A stretch of DNA of 64,000 nt from Bradyrhizobium algeriense (GTDB lineage: Bacteria; Pseudomonadota; Alphaproteobacteria; Rhizobiales; Xanthobacteraceae). Each line of letters begins with the position of its first letter. Position 1 is the stretch's first letter. The notes below the pieces were generated by a model, which was not told where the DNA came from, did no database searches, and saw only the letters and a program-made list of their open reading frames with translations. A program made the translations under genes and the position numbers. The stretch covers positions 124,001-188,000 of the forward strand of contig NZ_PYCN01000011.1 in NCBI RefSeq assembly GCF_003062295.1. The letters are read 5' to 3'. Positions 56,967 to 64,000 of the stretch are shown here, one piece after another.

Positions 56967-57003
56967 CGTCGGTTGCGGATTTAACCGGCAAGTCACAAGA
57001 AAA

Positions 57004-57025
57004 GAGGCGGCCGCGGGGCCGCCTC
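57004..57025. terminator. GC-rich hairpin terminator between convergent genes
   Basis: GAGGCGGCC and GGCCGCCTC form a 9-bp stem. An A-rich stretch lies on the left and a weak T-run on the right, so it may serve both the CsbD-like gene and the minus-strand gene ending at 57048. Confidence 0.65.
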
Positions 57026-57047
57026 TCCAGTCTTTCATGCGCTCTTG

Positions 57048-57398
57048 TTACTGACAGATGTGACGGCGACCGTCGTCACCCCAGAACGTCGTTCCGGGCT
57101 GACAGACGAAACCGCTGTTGTAGCCGCCGTAGTAGCGGCGCCCGTAATAGCCGTCATTATACGCGTAGACGTCGTTTCGGAACGGCGCGGTTGCGATCGC
57201 GCCCGCGGTACCGATGGCGCCGCCGATGATGCCGGCCGCTACGTCACCCGGCCAGAATCCGCTGTGTCGATGATAGTAGCGGTCGCTGGTTTGATACTGC
57301 CGGATGGCATCCGACCTTCCGTGAGCATCCTGCGCCAGTGCCGGCGCCGCGACGGCAGTGGAAAGAACTGCGGCTGCGGTCAGGAGCTTCAAGTTCAT
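57048..57398 (-). CDS. Secreted Tyr/Gly-rich protein with glycine-zipper-like segment
   Basis: This is a 116-aa protein. The ATG follows GGAGGCAACTT; the signal peptide is MNLKLLTAAAVLSTAVAAPA, ending LAQ. The middle 'GDVAAGIIGGAIGTAGAIATAPF' is a small-residue hydrophobic stretch like a glycine zipper. It is followed by a Tyr/Gly-rich part ('DGYYGRRYYGGYN') and a Cys pair at the end ('FVCQPGTTFWGDDGRRHICQ'). An EcfG-like promoter lies at 57440-57465. An envelope stress role is plausible. Confidence 0.78.
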   Translation of the reverse strand: MNLKLLTAAAVLSTAVAAPALAQDAHGRSDAIRQYQTSDRYYHRHSGFWPGDVAAGIIGGAIGTAGAIATAPFRNDVYAYNDGYYGRRYYGGYNSGFVCQPGTTFWGDDGRRHICQ

Positions 57399-57439
57399 AA
57401 GTTGCCTCCGTTATAGTGGCCTTGCAGTGACCTAGGGCC

Positions 57440-57465
57440 AACGAGGGGGCGACAGCGACCGTTCC
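57440..57465 (-). promoter_or_regulatory. EcfG-type promoter of the secreted Tyr/Gly-rich gene
   Basis: On the minus strand GGAAC (57461-57465) and CGTT (57440-57443) are 17 bases apart, a full match to GGAAC-N16/17-CGTT. The start codon is at 57398. Further 'GTTCC/GGAAC' inverted repeats lie at 57519-57545. Confidence 0.6.
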
Positions 57466-57579
57466 GATATCGTGATCGGATCACTTCAAACGGATGTGAG
57501 GTTTCAGTTCCGCCTCGCGTTCCAAAAAACGGAACGCAGCGTTCCGGCAACGCTGTCGAAATGTGCTTTCCATCCGCGA

Positions 57580-58479
57580 CTATCCTGAAACGCGAGCGCG
57601 GTGCCAGATCGGATAAACCAGCCAGAACGCAAGCAACGCGACCAGCGCAATCGCGCCGGCGCTCAGCGCTATGACCGTATCGTCGGTGGTCTTGAAGAAC
57701 ACCACTGCGACGTCAGCGGCAATGCCGATGGCCAATGGTATCGAGGCGGCGATCACAAGACGGGAGCCGATCTCGAAGAAATCCGGATCGTCTTCGCCCT
57801 GAAAGCCCAGGCGGTGAACGGCGGCGGGTGTCATCAAGAGGATGACGGCTAGCGCCACCGCACACAGCGCGGCACAATGGATATATTTGAACAGGTCCGG
57901 CAGCTCGTTGAACGCCTTCGTGAAGGTGGCGATCAGTTGAAACCCGAGAAGCGCCTGGCCGCCCGGGATGATGACCCGGGCCTCCGTCAGCATCTGCTCG
58001 ATCTTGGATTTCAGCGAGGTCTCGTTGGACATTTCCTGCATCTGGTTCTTCCGATCCCGTCTCAGCGCAAAGCCGAGGCCGTAAAGCAGCGCCAGGCCGA
58101 CGGCGGTAAATGACGAGCCGGCGGCGATAGCGACGGTGCGGCCGAAAATATGTTCGAGGGCCACGAAGGCCGAGATGCCCAATCCGACCGTCAGCGGCAG
58201 CAGGCTGATGCCTGCCAGCCTCGTCGCCGTTGCGATGGCTCCCACCCGGCTGTCGCCGGCGAAGATGATCTGATGGAACAGCGAAGGGGCAATCAGAAGG
58301 CTGATGCTGATCAGCATCAGCACAAGCCCCGCACCATGCATATGCCGGGCGGTGTCGGAGACATCGGGAAAGCGCTCCTGAAAGACGGCCTCGAATTGGA
58401 ATCCGAACAGCACCTGGGCTCCGAGGATCAGGAGCCTTGATTCATCGAGCGCAGTCTTCAGGCGGCCTTCGACATCCAT
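57580..58479 (-). CDS. DUF6328 membrane protein with internal duplication
   Basis: This 299-aa protein has a start at 58479, where GGAG lies six bases upstream; longer frames lack this. It consists of two homologous halves. Each opens with a helix ('RLKTALDESRLLILGAQVLFGFQFEAVFQERF' and 'KIEQMLTEARVIIPGGQALLGFQLIATFTKAF') followed by three or four membrane helices. The single half equals the DUF6328 unit, so this is a tandem fusion. Function is unknown. The promoter-like GGAAC-N16-AGTT at 58498-58522 suggests stress control. Confidence 0.85.
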   Translation of the reverse strand: MDVEGRLKTALDESRLLILGAQVLFGFQFEAVFQERFPDVSDTARHMHGAGLVLMLISISLLIAPSLFHQIIFAGDSRVGAIATATRLAGISLLPLTVGLGISAFVALEHIFGRTVAIAAGSSFTAVGLALLYGLGFALRRDRKNQMQEMSNETSLKSKIEQMLTEARVIIPGGQALLGFQLIATFTKAFNELPDLFKYIHCAALCAVALAVILLMTPAAVHRLGFQGEDDPDFFEIGSRLVIAASIPLAIGIAADVAVVFFKTTDDTVIALSAGAIALVALLAFWLVYPIWHRARVSG

Positions 58480-58497
58480 CGCCATCTCCGCCAAGTG

Positions 58498-58522
58498 AAC
58501 TTCCCTCGGATAGCGGAGTTCC
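58498..58522 (-). promoter_or_regulatory. Possible EcfG-like promoter of the DUF6328 gene
   Basis: On the minus strand GGAAC (58518-58522) and AGTT (58498-58501) are 16 bases apart. The -10 box differs from CGTT in one base. It lies only 19 bases before the start at 58479. Confidence 0.35.
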
Positions 58523-58690
58523 AAACCGGCGCGCCTCCGGCAGCGCGATGGCCGCTTGATTCAGACCGCCTGGAACGATGTCTGGCGACGCCGATTGACC
58601 GGGAGTGCCGCGCGACCCGCCTCAAGGAGGCGGGCGCAACCGTCGAGCTGCAGACGTGGCGCGGCCTGAACGGCAATTGCGAGGTTATCC

Positions 58691-59143
58691 ATGAAGAGCA
58701 AGCGCATCGGCGCCGACGAGCAGGGGCAGGTTCACGTCATCATTCTTGACACGGGCGAGGAGGCGTTTGCCGTGCTCACCCGCTTCGCCAATGAAGCAGG
58801 GATTTCCGCGGCCTCCCTGACGGCCATCGGCGCCTTCGAGCGGGCCACCGTCGGCTGGTTCGACATCGCCTCGAAGAGCTACCGCAAGATCGAGGTCAAT
58901 GAGCAATGCGAGGTTCTCAGTGCGATCGGAGACATCGCCGTCGGCGATGACGGCAAGCCCAGTCTTCATGTCCACATCGTGCTGGGGCTCGCCGACGGCT
59001 CGACCCGCGGCGGCCACCTGCTGGCAGGCACGGTGAGGCCAACGCTCGAGGTGGTCCTGACCGAAGTCCCGGCAACGCTTCGACGAAAGAAGCGGCCGGA
59101 CCTCGGGATTGCGCTGATCGATCTTGCGGCTGCGCGCGGTTGA
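58691..59143 (+). CDS. PPC-domain (DUF296) protein
   Basis: This 150-aa protein is a stand-alone PPC domain. Visible features are 'HVIILDTGEEAFAVLTRFANEAGISAASLTAIGAFERATVGWFD', the metal-binding 'PSLHVHIVLGLADGSTRGGHLL', and 'PTLEVVLTEVPATLRRK'. Prokaryotic PPC proteins form trimers and may bind a metal or nucleotide; they lack the plant AT-hook. The region 58523-58690 upstream has no gene I can see, only a weak GGAAC-N16-GATT element at 58572-58596. It lies between stress genes. Confidence 0.9.
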   Translation: MKSKRIGADEQGQVHVIILDTGEEAFAVLTRFANEAGISAASLTAIGAFERATVGWFDIASKSYRKIEVNEQCEVLSAIGDIAVGDDGKPSLHVHIVLGLADGSTRGGHLLAGTVRPTLEVVLTEVPATLRRKKRPDLGIALIDLAAARG

Positions 59144-59161
59144 GGCGTCGCGCGCGGCTTA

Positions 59162-59186
59162 GGAACATTACGTTCAATCCCATGTT
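59162..59186 (+). promoter_or_regulatory. EcfG-type promoter of the DUF892 gene
   Basis: GGAAC (59162-59166) and TGTT (59183-59186) are 16 bases apart, one base from the consensus. The ATG at 59214 is 28 bases downstream with AGGGAGGACGAC in front. Confidence 0.6.
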
Positions 59187-59213
59187 GTCCGCCTGCCAAC
59201 AAGGGAGGACGAC

Positions 59214-59705
59214 ATGGCTGAGAAGGACCTCAACGAATTATTTCTCGATACGCTCAAAGACATCTACTACGCCGAAAAGCAGATCCTGAAGGCGCTGCCG
59301 AAAATGGCGAAGGCTGCGAATTCGGACAAGCTGCGGGCCGCGTTCGAAAAGCACCACGAAGAGACCGAGGGGCACGTCGAACGACTGGAAAAGATCTTCG
59401 AGCTGCTCGGCAAGGCCGCGCGCAGCAAGAAGTGCGAAGCCATCGAGGGCATCATCGACGAGGGCAAGGAGATCATGGAGGAATATGCCGGCACGCCTGC
59501 CCTCGATGCCGGCCTGCTCGCCGCTGCACAGGCCGTCGAGCATTACGAGATTTCACGCTACGGCACCCTGAAGGCCTGGGCGACCAAGCTCAACAATCCG
59601 CAAGCCGTGAAGCTACTCGACCAGACGCTCGGCGAAGAGAAGAAGACCGACGAAACCCTGACCAAGATCGCGGAGACCGCCGTCAATTACGAAGCCGCGG
59701 CTTAA
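59214..59705 (+). CDS. DUF892 ferritin-like stress protein (YciE/YciF type)
   Basis: This 163-aa four-helix-bundle protein is a YciF-type ferritin-like protein. Candidate iron ligands are Glu in 'DIYYAEKQILKAL', 'FEKHHEETEGHVERLEKIF' (Glu and His) and 'AAAQAVEHYEISRYGTL' (Glu, His). YciE/F proteins are induced by general stress in many bacteria, which agrees with the EcfG-type promoter here. There is no signal peptide. It closes the stress cluster that starts at 56679. Confidence 0.92.
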   Translation: MAEKDLNELFLDTLKDIYYAEKQILKALPKMAKAANSDKLRAAFEKHHEETEGHVERLEKIFELLGKAARSKKCEAIEGIIDEGKEIMEEYAGTPALDAGLLAAAQAVEHYEISRYGTLKAWATKLNNPQAVKLLDQTLGEEKKTDETLTKIAETAVNYEAAA

Positions 59706-60122
59706 AGGCGGTTGCCGGCCGGGCGGCGCTGATGCCCCTGTGGCCAGCGCTGTCGGCCGTGCTTGCAAGGCGACACCTCTGGCTCCAAGCAGCGCCCGTC
59801 CGTTCTTCGGAATGAAAGAGCCCCGCCAACCCCGTCCATGGAAATTTCTGCGGGGCTCGAGTTCGACGTCGCGGGGAAGGAAACGTCGATAAGGGAAAAC
59901 CCGCGCCGAGCCCGATCGTTCCTGTGGCCGCTTCGCCCCACGGCGTTTCACTGGCTGCAGCGAGGCCGATCCCGCGAGGAAATGCGGCGGCAGAACGCCC
60001 GCCGAGGTAGTAGTTTTACGAGGCCGAACAAATATTTGCGCGGACAGGCGCCAGCGTAAGCAAACGTTTAGCCGCCGTCCGTAAAATGCCGGCATCAACA
60101 TTGCATTAACCTCTGGTTAGTC
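59706..60122. other. Intergenic region with no convincing gene
   Basis: A 98-codon plus-strand frame exists at 59763-60059, but it is Arg/Pro/Ser-rich, lacks a ribosome binding site and resembles no family. The bases near 60100 are AT-rich ('ttgcattaacctctggttag') and form the leader of the gene at 60123. Confidence 0.55.
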
Positions 60123-60656
60123 ATGCGCCTTCTGCCGATGAAAGAGCCGGACAGGTCCTGGCGGTCGATCAAGGGCCAATGGAAGAAGGACGCTGAAAGC
60201 GTCGGCGAGGACTTTTCGACCTTTTCGACGGGAAGTTTCACGACCTATGACGCCCTGACCAAGGACGGCGACCACCCCAGCCTGTACTGCCTTTCCGACG
60301 GCGAGCGAATTCATGCGGCCTGCCAGGTCAGCCGCCTGATGATGAGCAAATTCCCGTCGCCGATCCTGCGGGCGCGCTTTATCCTGGTGTCGCCGGTCTA
60401 TGAACTGGGCATCGCAGACGCCGGCCAATACGCCCAGATGATGGTGGCGCTGTTCTCCGGCATCGTGTGGCTGTCGAGGGACACGATGTCGGCCAACCAC
60501 ATCCGCTTCTTCCTGAAGAGCCCCGGAGATTCACAGTACTTCGCGGCGCTGCAGGCCTCGCCGCCGGCCTCGCTGTTTTCGAAGTTCACGATCGACGGCG
60601 CGCTGATCGAGTGCAGCCTCAAGGAAGACGAACTGGCGGAAACCGAAACCGCCTGA
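60123..60656 (+). CDS. Conserved hypothetical protein
   Basis: This 177-aa soluble protein has an N-terminal charged part ('DRSWRSIKGQWKKDAESVGEDFSTF'), then an alpha/beta core ('HAACQVSRLMMSKFPSPILRARFILVSPVYEL', 'QYAQMMVALFSGIVWLSRDTM', 'IRFFLKSPGDSQYFAALQASPPASLFSKFTIDG'). I recall this architecture from Bradyrhizobium conserved hypotheticals, with no function assigned. The leader has no clear ribosome binding site. The large GGDEF-EAL gene follows 92 bases later on the same strand. Confidence 0.7.
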   Translation: MRLLPMKEPDRSWRSIKGQWKKDAESVGEDFSTFSTGSFTTYDALTKDGDHPSLYCLSDGERIHAACQVSRLMMSKFPSPILRARFILVSPVYELGIADAGQYAQMMVALFSGIVWLSRDTMSANHIRFFLKSPGDSQYFAALQASPPASLFSKFTIDGALIECSLKEDELAETETA

Positions 60657-60748
60657 TTCCGCCGCCGCGTTAACCTCGCGATAACTCATTTTGCTAACGC
60701 CCTTTTGGGTTGTGTTCCCTACAACAAGTTCCTGTGGGGGCAGCGGAA

Positions 60749-63469
60749 ATGCTGAATAATTCATCGCAAGACATCGTCGCGGAGAGCCAGCCGCTGTTTG
60801 GCGGCGGCATGCCGTGGCGGATCAGGCTGAGTGCCATCCAGTGGCTGATCCTGAGTGCTGCGGTGCTCGTGATCGCGATCATGCTCGGCACCGGCTATTT
60901 CGCCATGCAATACCGCGAGCGGGCGCTGGAAGTCGCCGAACGCGAACTCAACAACAGCGCGCTGCTGCTGTCGCGGCATTTCGACCAGCAACTGAGCGAT
61001 CTCCAACACGTACACGAGGACGTCGTCGCCGGCATGCAGGCCGATGGGGTCGATACGTCTGACGAATTCGAACAGAGAATGTCGAGCTTAAGCGCGCACG
61101 AGATGCTCCGCTCCAAGCTCTCGGCGCTGCCGCATGTCGGCGCGCTGAACCTGTGGAACGCCAAGGGATGGCTGATCAATTCCTCCGAGATGTGGCCGGT
61201 GCCGGACCTCAGCATCGCCGACCGCCAGTACTTCAAGGAGTTCACATTCGGGAGACCGACGTCCGACGTGATCGTCGAGCCGGTCGTCAGCAAGGTGACG
61301 AAGAACTGGACCACCCTGTTTGCGCGCAGGATCGTTGGCCGGAACGGCGAGATCATCGGCTTCGCCAGCCGCGGTGTCGAGCCTTCGCATTTCGACGCCT
61401 TTGTCGGATCGCTGGAGCTCAACAGCGGTACCGCGATCTCGATGATTCACCGCAACGGTACCATCATCGCCCGCTATCCCAAGAACGACAGCCTGATCGG
61501 CTTCAATGTTGCCGGCACCGAGGCGTTTCAACGCGCGCTGGCCGTGGACGGCAACATATCGGGACGCTTCACCAGCGCGAGATTGTCGGAAGACAAGGTC
61601 GGCGCGGTCAAGTCGCTGATGCACTTTCCGATCCTCATCGTCGCGACCACGAGGACCGAGACCGCACTCGCCGATTGGCGGGCGCAGACCAGGCTGCAGT
61701 TTTTTGCAGCGGCATTGGCGATCATTGTCGTGATCGGCATGGTGTTCCTGATCGTGCGTCAGCTGCGCCAGCAGCATGCCGTAGCGCAGCGCAAGCTCTC
61801 GGAGAAGAGCCAGCATCTCGACACCGCCATCAACAACATGACGCAGGGCCTGCTGCTGTTCGATGCCTCGGGGCGCCTCGTGATCTGCAACCGGCGATAT
61901 ATCGACATGTTCGGCCTCTCGGCCGACGTGGTCAAACCCGGCTGTCATCTGCGCGACCTGATCCGGCACCGTCAGGAGCGCGGCTCCTTTGTCGGCGATG
62001 TCGACGCCTATTGCGCCCGGTTTCTCGACCCTAACAGCAGCCTGGTTCAGGACACCGTGACCTCGACGCCGGACGGGCGCACGATCCGGCTGATCTTCAA
62101 GCGCTCGCCGGACGGCGGCTGGGCGACGACATTGGAAGACGTCACCGAAGGGCGGCGCGACCAGGCCAGGATCGAACATCTCGCCCATTACGACGCGCTG
62201 ACCAATCTGCCGAACCGTTCGCTGTTCCAGCGCCATGCGGAAGGATTGCTGCTGGAAACCGAGGGGCGCGAATTCGCGATCCTCTATCTCGACATCGACG
62301 AGTTCAAGCGCATCAACGACACGCTGGGACATCTGATCGGCGACGAATTCCTGAAGGGCGTGGCGGAGCGGCTGCGGCAGTCGGTTGGGCCTGAAGATTT
62401 CATCGCCCGCCTCGGCGGGGATGAATTCGCCATCCTTCAGCACGGCATCCAGAGTGCCGAGGACGTTCACGCGCTGGTCGCGCGGATCTATCAGGCGCTG
62501 CGCACCCCGTTCGACTGCCACGGCCACCAGCTTTCCAGCGATGCCAGCATCGGCATTGCGATCGCCCCGCGCGATGGCTCGGACCTGTTCTATCTCCTGA
62601 AGAACGCCGATCTCGCGATGTATGCGGCGAAGGCGGCCGGCCGCAGGACCTATCGCTTCTTCGATCCCGCGATGGAGCAGCAGGCCAATCATCGCCGCGA
62701 GCTGGAGGCCGATTTGCGCGCGGCGCTGGCGCAGGGCGGCTTCGAACTGCATTATCAACCGCAGGTCGACCTGGGCAGCGATCGTGTCACCGGCTGCGAG
62801 GCGCTATTGCGCTGGCGGCATCCGGTGCGCGGCATGGTCTCGCCGGCCGACTTCGTGCCGGTGGCCGAGGAAACCGGCCTGATCGAGGAGATCGGGCAGT
62901 GGGTGCTGCGCACGGCCTGCGCGGAAGCGGCGGCCTGGCCGGCCGATGTCCGCATCGCCGTCAACGTCTCGCCGATCCAGTTCCGATCGGAAACGCTGTC
63001 GCTGAAGGTCGCTTCTGTCCTCTCCGAGACCGGGCTCGATCCGCGCCGGCTGGAGCTGGAGATCACGGAAGCCGTCCTGATCGCGGACGACGACGCGGCG
63101 CTCGCGACGCTGAACCAGCTCCGCGCGCTCGGGGTTCACATCGCGCTCGACGATTTCGGAACCGGTTATTCCTCGCTGCAATATCTGCAGCGCTTTCCGT
63201 TCGACAAGATCAAGATCGACCGTTCCTTCGTCAAGGAAGTGACGCGCAATTCCTCGTCGGCCTCGATCATCCGCGCGGTGGTAAGCATCGCCGCCGACCG
63301 CAACATGATCACGACGGCAGAAGGCGTCGAGACGCTGCAGCAGCGCGAGACCGTGCAGAATCTCGGATGTACCCAGATGCAGGGCTTTCTGTTCAGCGCG
63401 GCGCGTCCGTCGCAGGAAATCCGCGCGCTGCTGGCGTCGGGCAGGGCGGGCGTCGAGGCCGCGGCGTGA
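60749..63469 (+). CDS. Cache-PAS-GGDEF-EAL cyclic-di-GMP signalling protein
   Basis: This 906-aa inner-membrane protein could make and/or break cyclic-di-GMP. The ATG at 60749 follows GGGGGCAGCGGAA. Order: TM1 (about 35-55), a double Cache periplasmic sensor (60-320), TM2 (about 325-345), then PAS ('AINNMTQGLLLFDASGRLVICNRRYIDMFGL'). Next come GGDEF with the full 'DALTNLPNRSLFQRH' and 'RLGGDEFAIL', and EAL with 'CEALLRWRHP', 'LEITEAVLIADDD', 'DDFGTGYSSLQYL' and 'AEGVETLQQ'. Both catalytic motifs are intact. Unlike the gene at 32612, nothing is lost. Confidence 0.93.
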   Translation: MLNNSSQDIVAESQPLFGGGMPWRIRLSAIQWLILSAAVLVIAIMLGTGYFAMQYRERALEVAERELNNSALLLSRHFDQQLSDLQHVHEDVVAGMQADGVDTSDEFEQRMSSLSAHEMLRSKLSALPHVGALNLWNAKGWLINSSEMWPVPDLSIADRQYFKEFTFGRPTSDVIVEPVVSKVTKNWTTLFARRIVGRNGEIIGFASRGVEPSHFDAFVGSLELNSGTAISMIHRNGTIIARYPKNDSLIGFNVAGTEAFQRALAVDGNISGRFTSARLSEDKVGAVKSLMHFPILIVATTRTETALADWRAQTRLQFFAAALAIIVVIGMVFLIVRQLRQQHAVAQRKLSEKSQHLDTAINNMTQGLLLFDASGRLVICNRRYIDMFGLSADVVKPGCHLRDLIRHRQERGSFVGDVDAYCARFLDPNSSLVQDTVTSTPDGRTIRLIFKRSPDGGWATTLEDVTEGRRDQARIEHLAHYDALTNLPNRSLFQRHAEGLLLETEGREFAILYLDIDEFKRINDTLGHLIGDEFLKGVAERLRQSVGPEDFIARLGGDEFAILQHGIQSAEDVHALVARIYQALRTPFDCHGHQLSSDASIGIAIAPRDGSDLFYLLKNADLAMYAAKAAGRRTYRFFDPAMEQQANHRRELEADLRAALAQGGFELHYQPQVDLGSDRVTGCEALLRWRHPVRGMVSPADFVPVAEETGLIEEIGQWVLRTACAEAAAWPADVRIAVNVSPIQFRSETLSLKVASVLSETGLDPRRLELEITEAVLIADDDAALATLNQLRALGVHIALDDFGTGYSSLQYLQRFPFDKIKIDRSFVKEVTRNSSSASIIRAVVSIAADRNMITTAEGVETLQQRETVQNLGCTQMQGFLFSAARPSQEIRALLASGRAGVEAAA

Positions 63470-63545
63470 GCCAAGGCCCGTTCCGCGGAGGCCAAAAAAC
63501 AAAATATCGAAAACAACCCCATGCAAAGTAGGATTGGCGGCGGGC

Positions 63546-63650
63546 CTATGAGGTCGCCCTTCTTAGACTGCGCGGCAGCAATTCAACCGAATAAGGCTTT
63601 TGAATCAATACGAAACCGCGATGGGCGTTCTCCGCCAACACCTGCCAGCA
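63546..63650 (-). pseudogene. Possible C-terminal fragment of a receiver domain
   Basis: A minus-strand frame ends 'ENAHRGFVLIQKPYSVELLP' followed by RSLRRATS and a stop. 'LIQKPYSVExL' is the KP-loop end of response-regulator receiver domains in hybrid kinases. Upstream codons do not look like a receiver domain, so only the tail is left. The overlap with another short frame (63583-63699) leaves doubt. Confidence 0.35.
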
Positions 63651-63779
63651 CATCATAGGCGCTGGCGGCAAACGCAATTGCGCAGCCGATCCAGATCATC
63701 GACGAATCTTTAATGACGAATGCGGGGCGCGCCAACCTGTGTCTTGCCGTCGTTGATACGATCATCGTAGAGGACGCTA

Positions 63780-63926
63780 ATGACTTGGCAGGTTGAAATC
63801 GGAAGCGGGCATCACGTGGTCAACGTTGACAATTCGAACTACGCTTCCAGGGCAGGATGGACGGCAGGACAGCTCCAGGACGAGAGTGGCGTGATTAGGC
63901 CGACGGATCAGGAGGAGTTAGCGTGA
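63780..63926 (+). CDS. 48-aa small protein coupled to the last gene
   Basis: It encodes MTWQVEIGSGHHVVNVDNSN, then YASRAGWTAGQLQDESGVIR and PTDQEELA. The ATG follows AGAGGACGCTA. The stop TGA overlaps the GTG of the next gene (GTGA), and GGAGGAG near its end gives that gene a strong ribosome binding site. The protein is acidic and soluble; the family is not recognised. Confidence 0.5.
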   Translation: MTWQVEIGSGHHVVNVDNSNYASRAGWTAGQLQDESGVIRPTDQEELA

Positions 63927-64000
63927 CAAGATTTGTCAACCGCTTGCCCTATGCTCTTGTTGTCGCGATTTGTGCAGCCACCGCGCCTCTGTTGGTTATG
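63923..64000 (+). CDS. Partial secreted protein, cut by the window end
   Basis: The start GTG follows CAGGAGGAGTTAGC and overlaps the previous stop. The 26 visible codons (VTRFVNRLPYALVVAICAAT, then APLLVM) form a signal peptide or first membrane helix. The product cannot be identified. Confidence 0.55.
   Translation, partial: MTRFVNRLPYALVVAICAATAPLLVM

Noticed and set aside
59763-60059. 98-codon plus-strand frame
   Set aside because: No ribosome binding site, Arg/Pro/Ser-rich random composition, no recognisable family.
61088-62758. Minus-strand frame of over 550 codons opposite the GGDEF-EAL gene
   Set aside because: The plus strand encodes complete, motif-perfect Cache, PAS and GGDEF domains. 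The minus frame is a codon-bias shadow.
1-64000. Search for insertion-sequence transposases and phage integrases
   Set aside because: No frame showed DDE or tyrosine-recombinase motifs, so the proposed island at 29.5-38.8 kb has no recognisable mobility gene.

Overview
The window is high-GC alphaproteobacterial chromosome, most likely from a Bradyrhizobium-type member of the Nitrobacteraceae. This rests on the gene content (tandem caspase-like proteins, a GCG/CRPN-type small secreted protein, a fused indolepyruvate ferredoxin oxidoreductase, GrlR-, DUF6328- and DUF892-type proteins), on GGAAC-N16/17-CGTT promoters typical of the alphaproteobacterial EcfG stress sigma factor, and on many palindromic intergenic repeats of a kind I associate with Bradyrhizobium. 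Species cannot be named from sequence alone.

Layout. 0-8 kb: single metabolic and secreted genes (glycerophosphodiesterase, a Tat-signal Arg/Trp-rich protein, alpha/beta hydrolase, ArsR regulator, NIPSNAP protein, PEP mutase/isocitrate lyase family enzyme, three-haem cytochrome c). 8.3-11.8 kb: indolepyruvate ferredoxin oxidoreductase. 12-14.6 kb: PPOX-fold protein, CorA-family metal transporter, DUF4262 protein. 15.4-20.9 kb: a probable acyl-CoA operon (thiolase-like enzyme, DUF35 OB-fold partner, MaoC hydratase, SDR dehydrogenase, DHDPS-like aldolase, Nudix hydrolase). 21-29 kb: transporter, AraC regulator, large orphan PAS histidine kinase and several small membrane or secreted proteins.

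29.5-38.8 kb looks like a decayed integrative island. An intact tRNA-Arg(UCG) lies at the right edge, and a degenerate copy of its 3' half lies in the same orientation at the left edge. Between them are a bicupin oxalate decarboxylase, two 28-codon micro-ORFs that overlap start-to-stop, a lipoprotein hydrolase, a GGDEF-EAL gene broken by deletion and frameshift, a FabA-type dehydratase with a TTG start, a TetR fragment, and about a dozen minus-strand mini-genes (21-67 aa). Several of these mini-genes overlap start-to-stop, and a repeated 'RLVELGLKAK' coding tail precedes the next start codon.

38.8-47.4 kb: secreted proteins, a CPA2 antiporter fused to two UspA domains, a DMT transporter, a chemoreceptor, a DUF2177 protein and a 1-Cys peroxiredoxin. 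47.4-48.3 kb is repeat-rich. 48.3-53.7 kb is the most interesting functional unit. It holds two tandem secreted caspase-fold proteases with long Lys/Ala coiled coils and Cys-rich C-termini, a small secreted beta-rich protein, and two zinc-ribbon/coiled-coil proteins, one with about four membrane segments. A near-perfect CRP-type palindrome precedes the first caspase. 54-56.5 kb: two small genes and a secreted alkaline-phosphatase-family enzyme. 56.6-59.7 kb: a stress cluster (CsbD-like, secreted Tyr/Gly-rich, DUF6328, PPC-domain and DUF892 proteins) with several candidate EcfG promoters. 60-64 kb: a conserved hypothetical gene, a Cache-PAS-GGDEF-EAL protein, a receiver-domain fragment, and a coupled gene pair that runs off the window end.

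All product calls come from reading the sequence. No database search was run.
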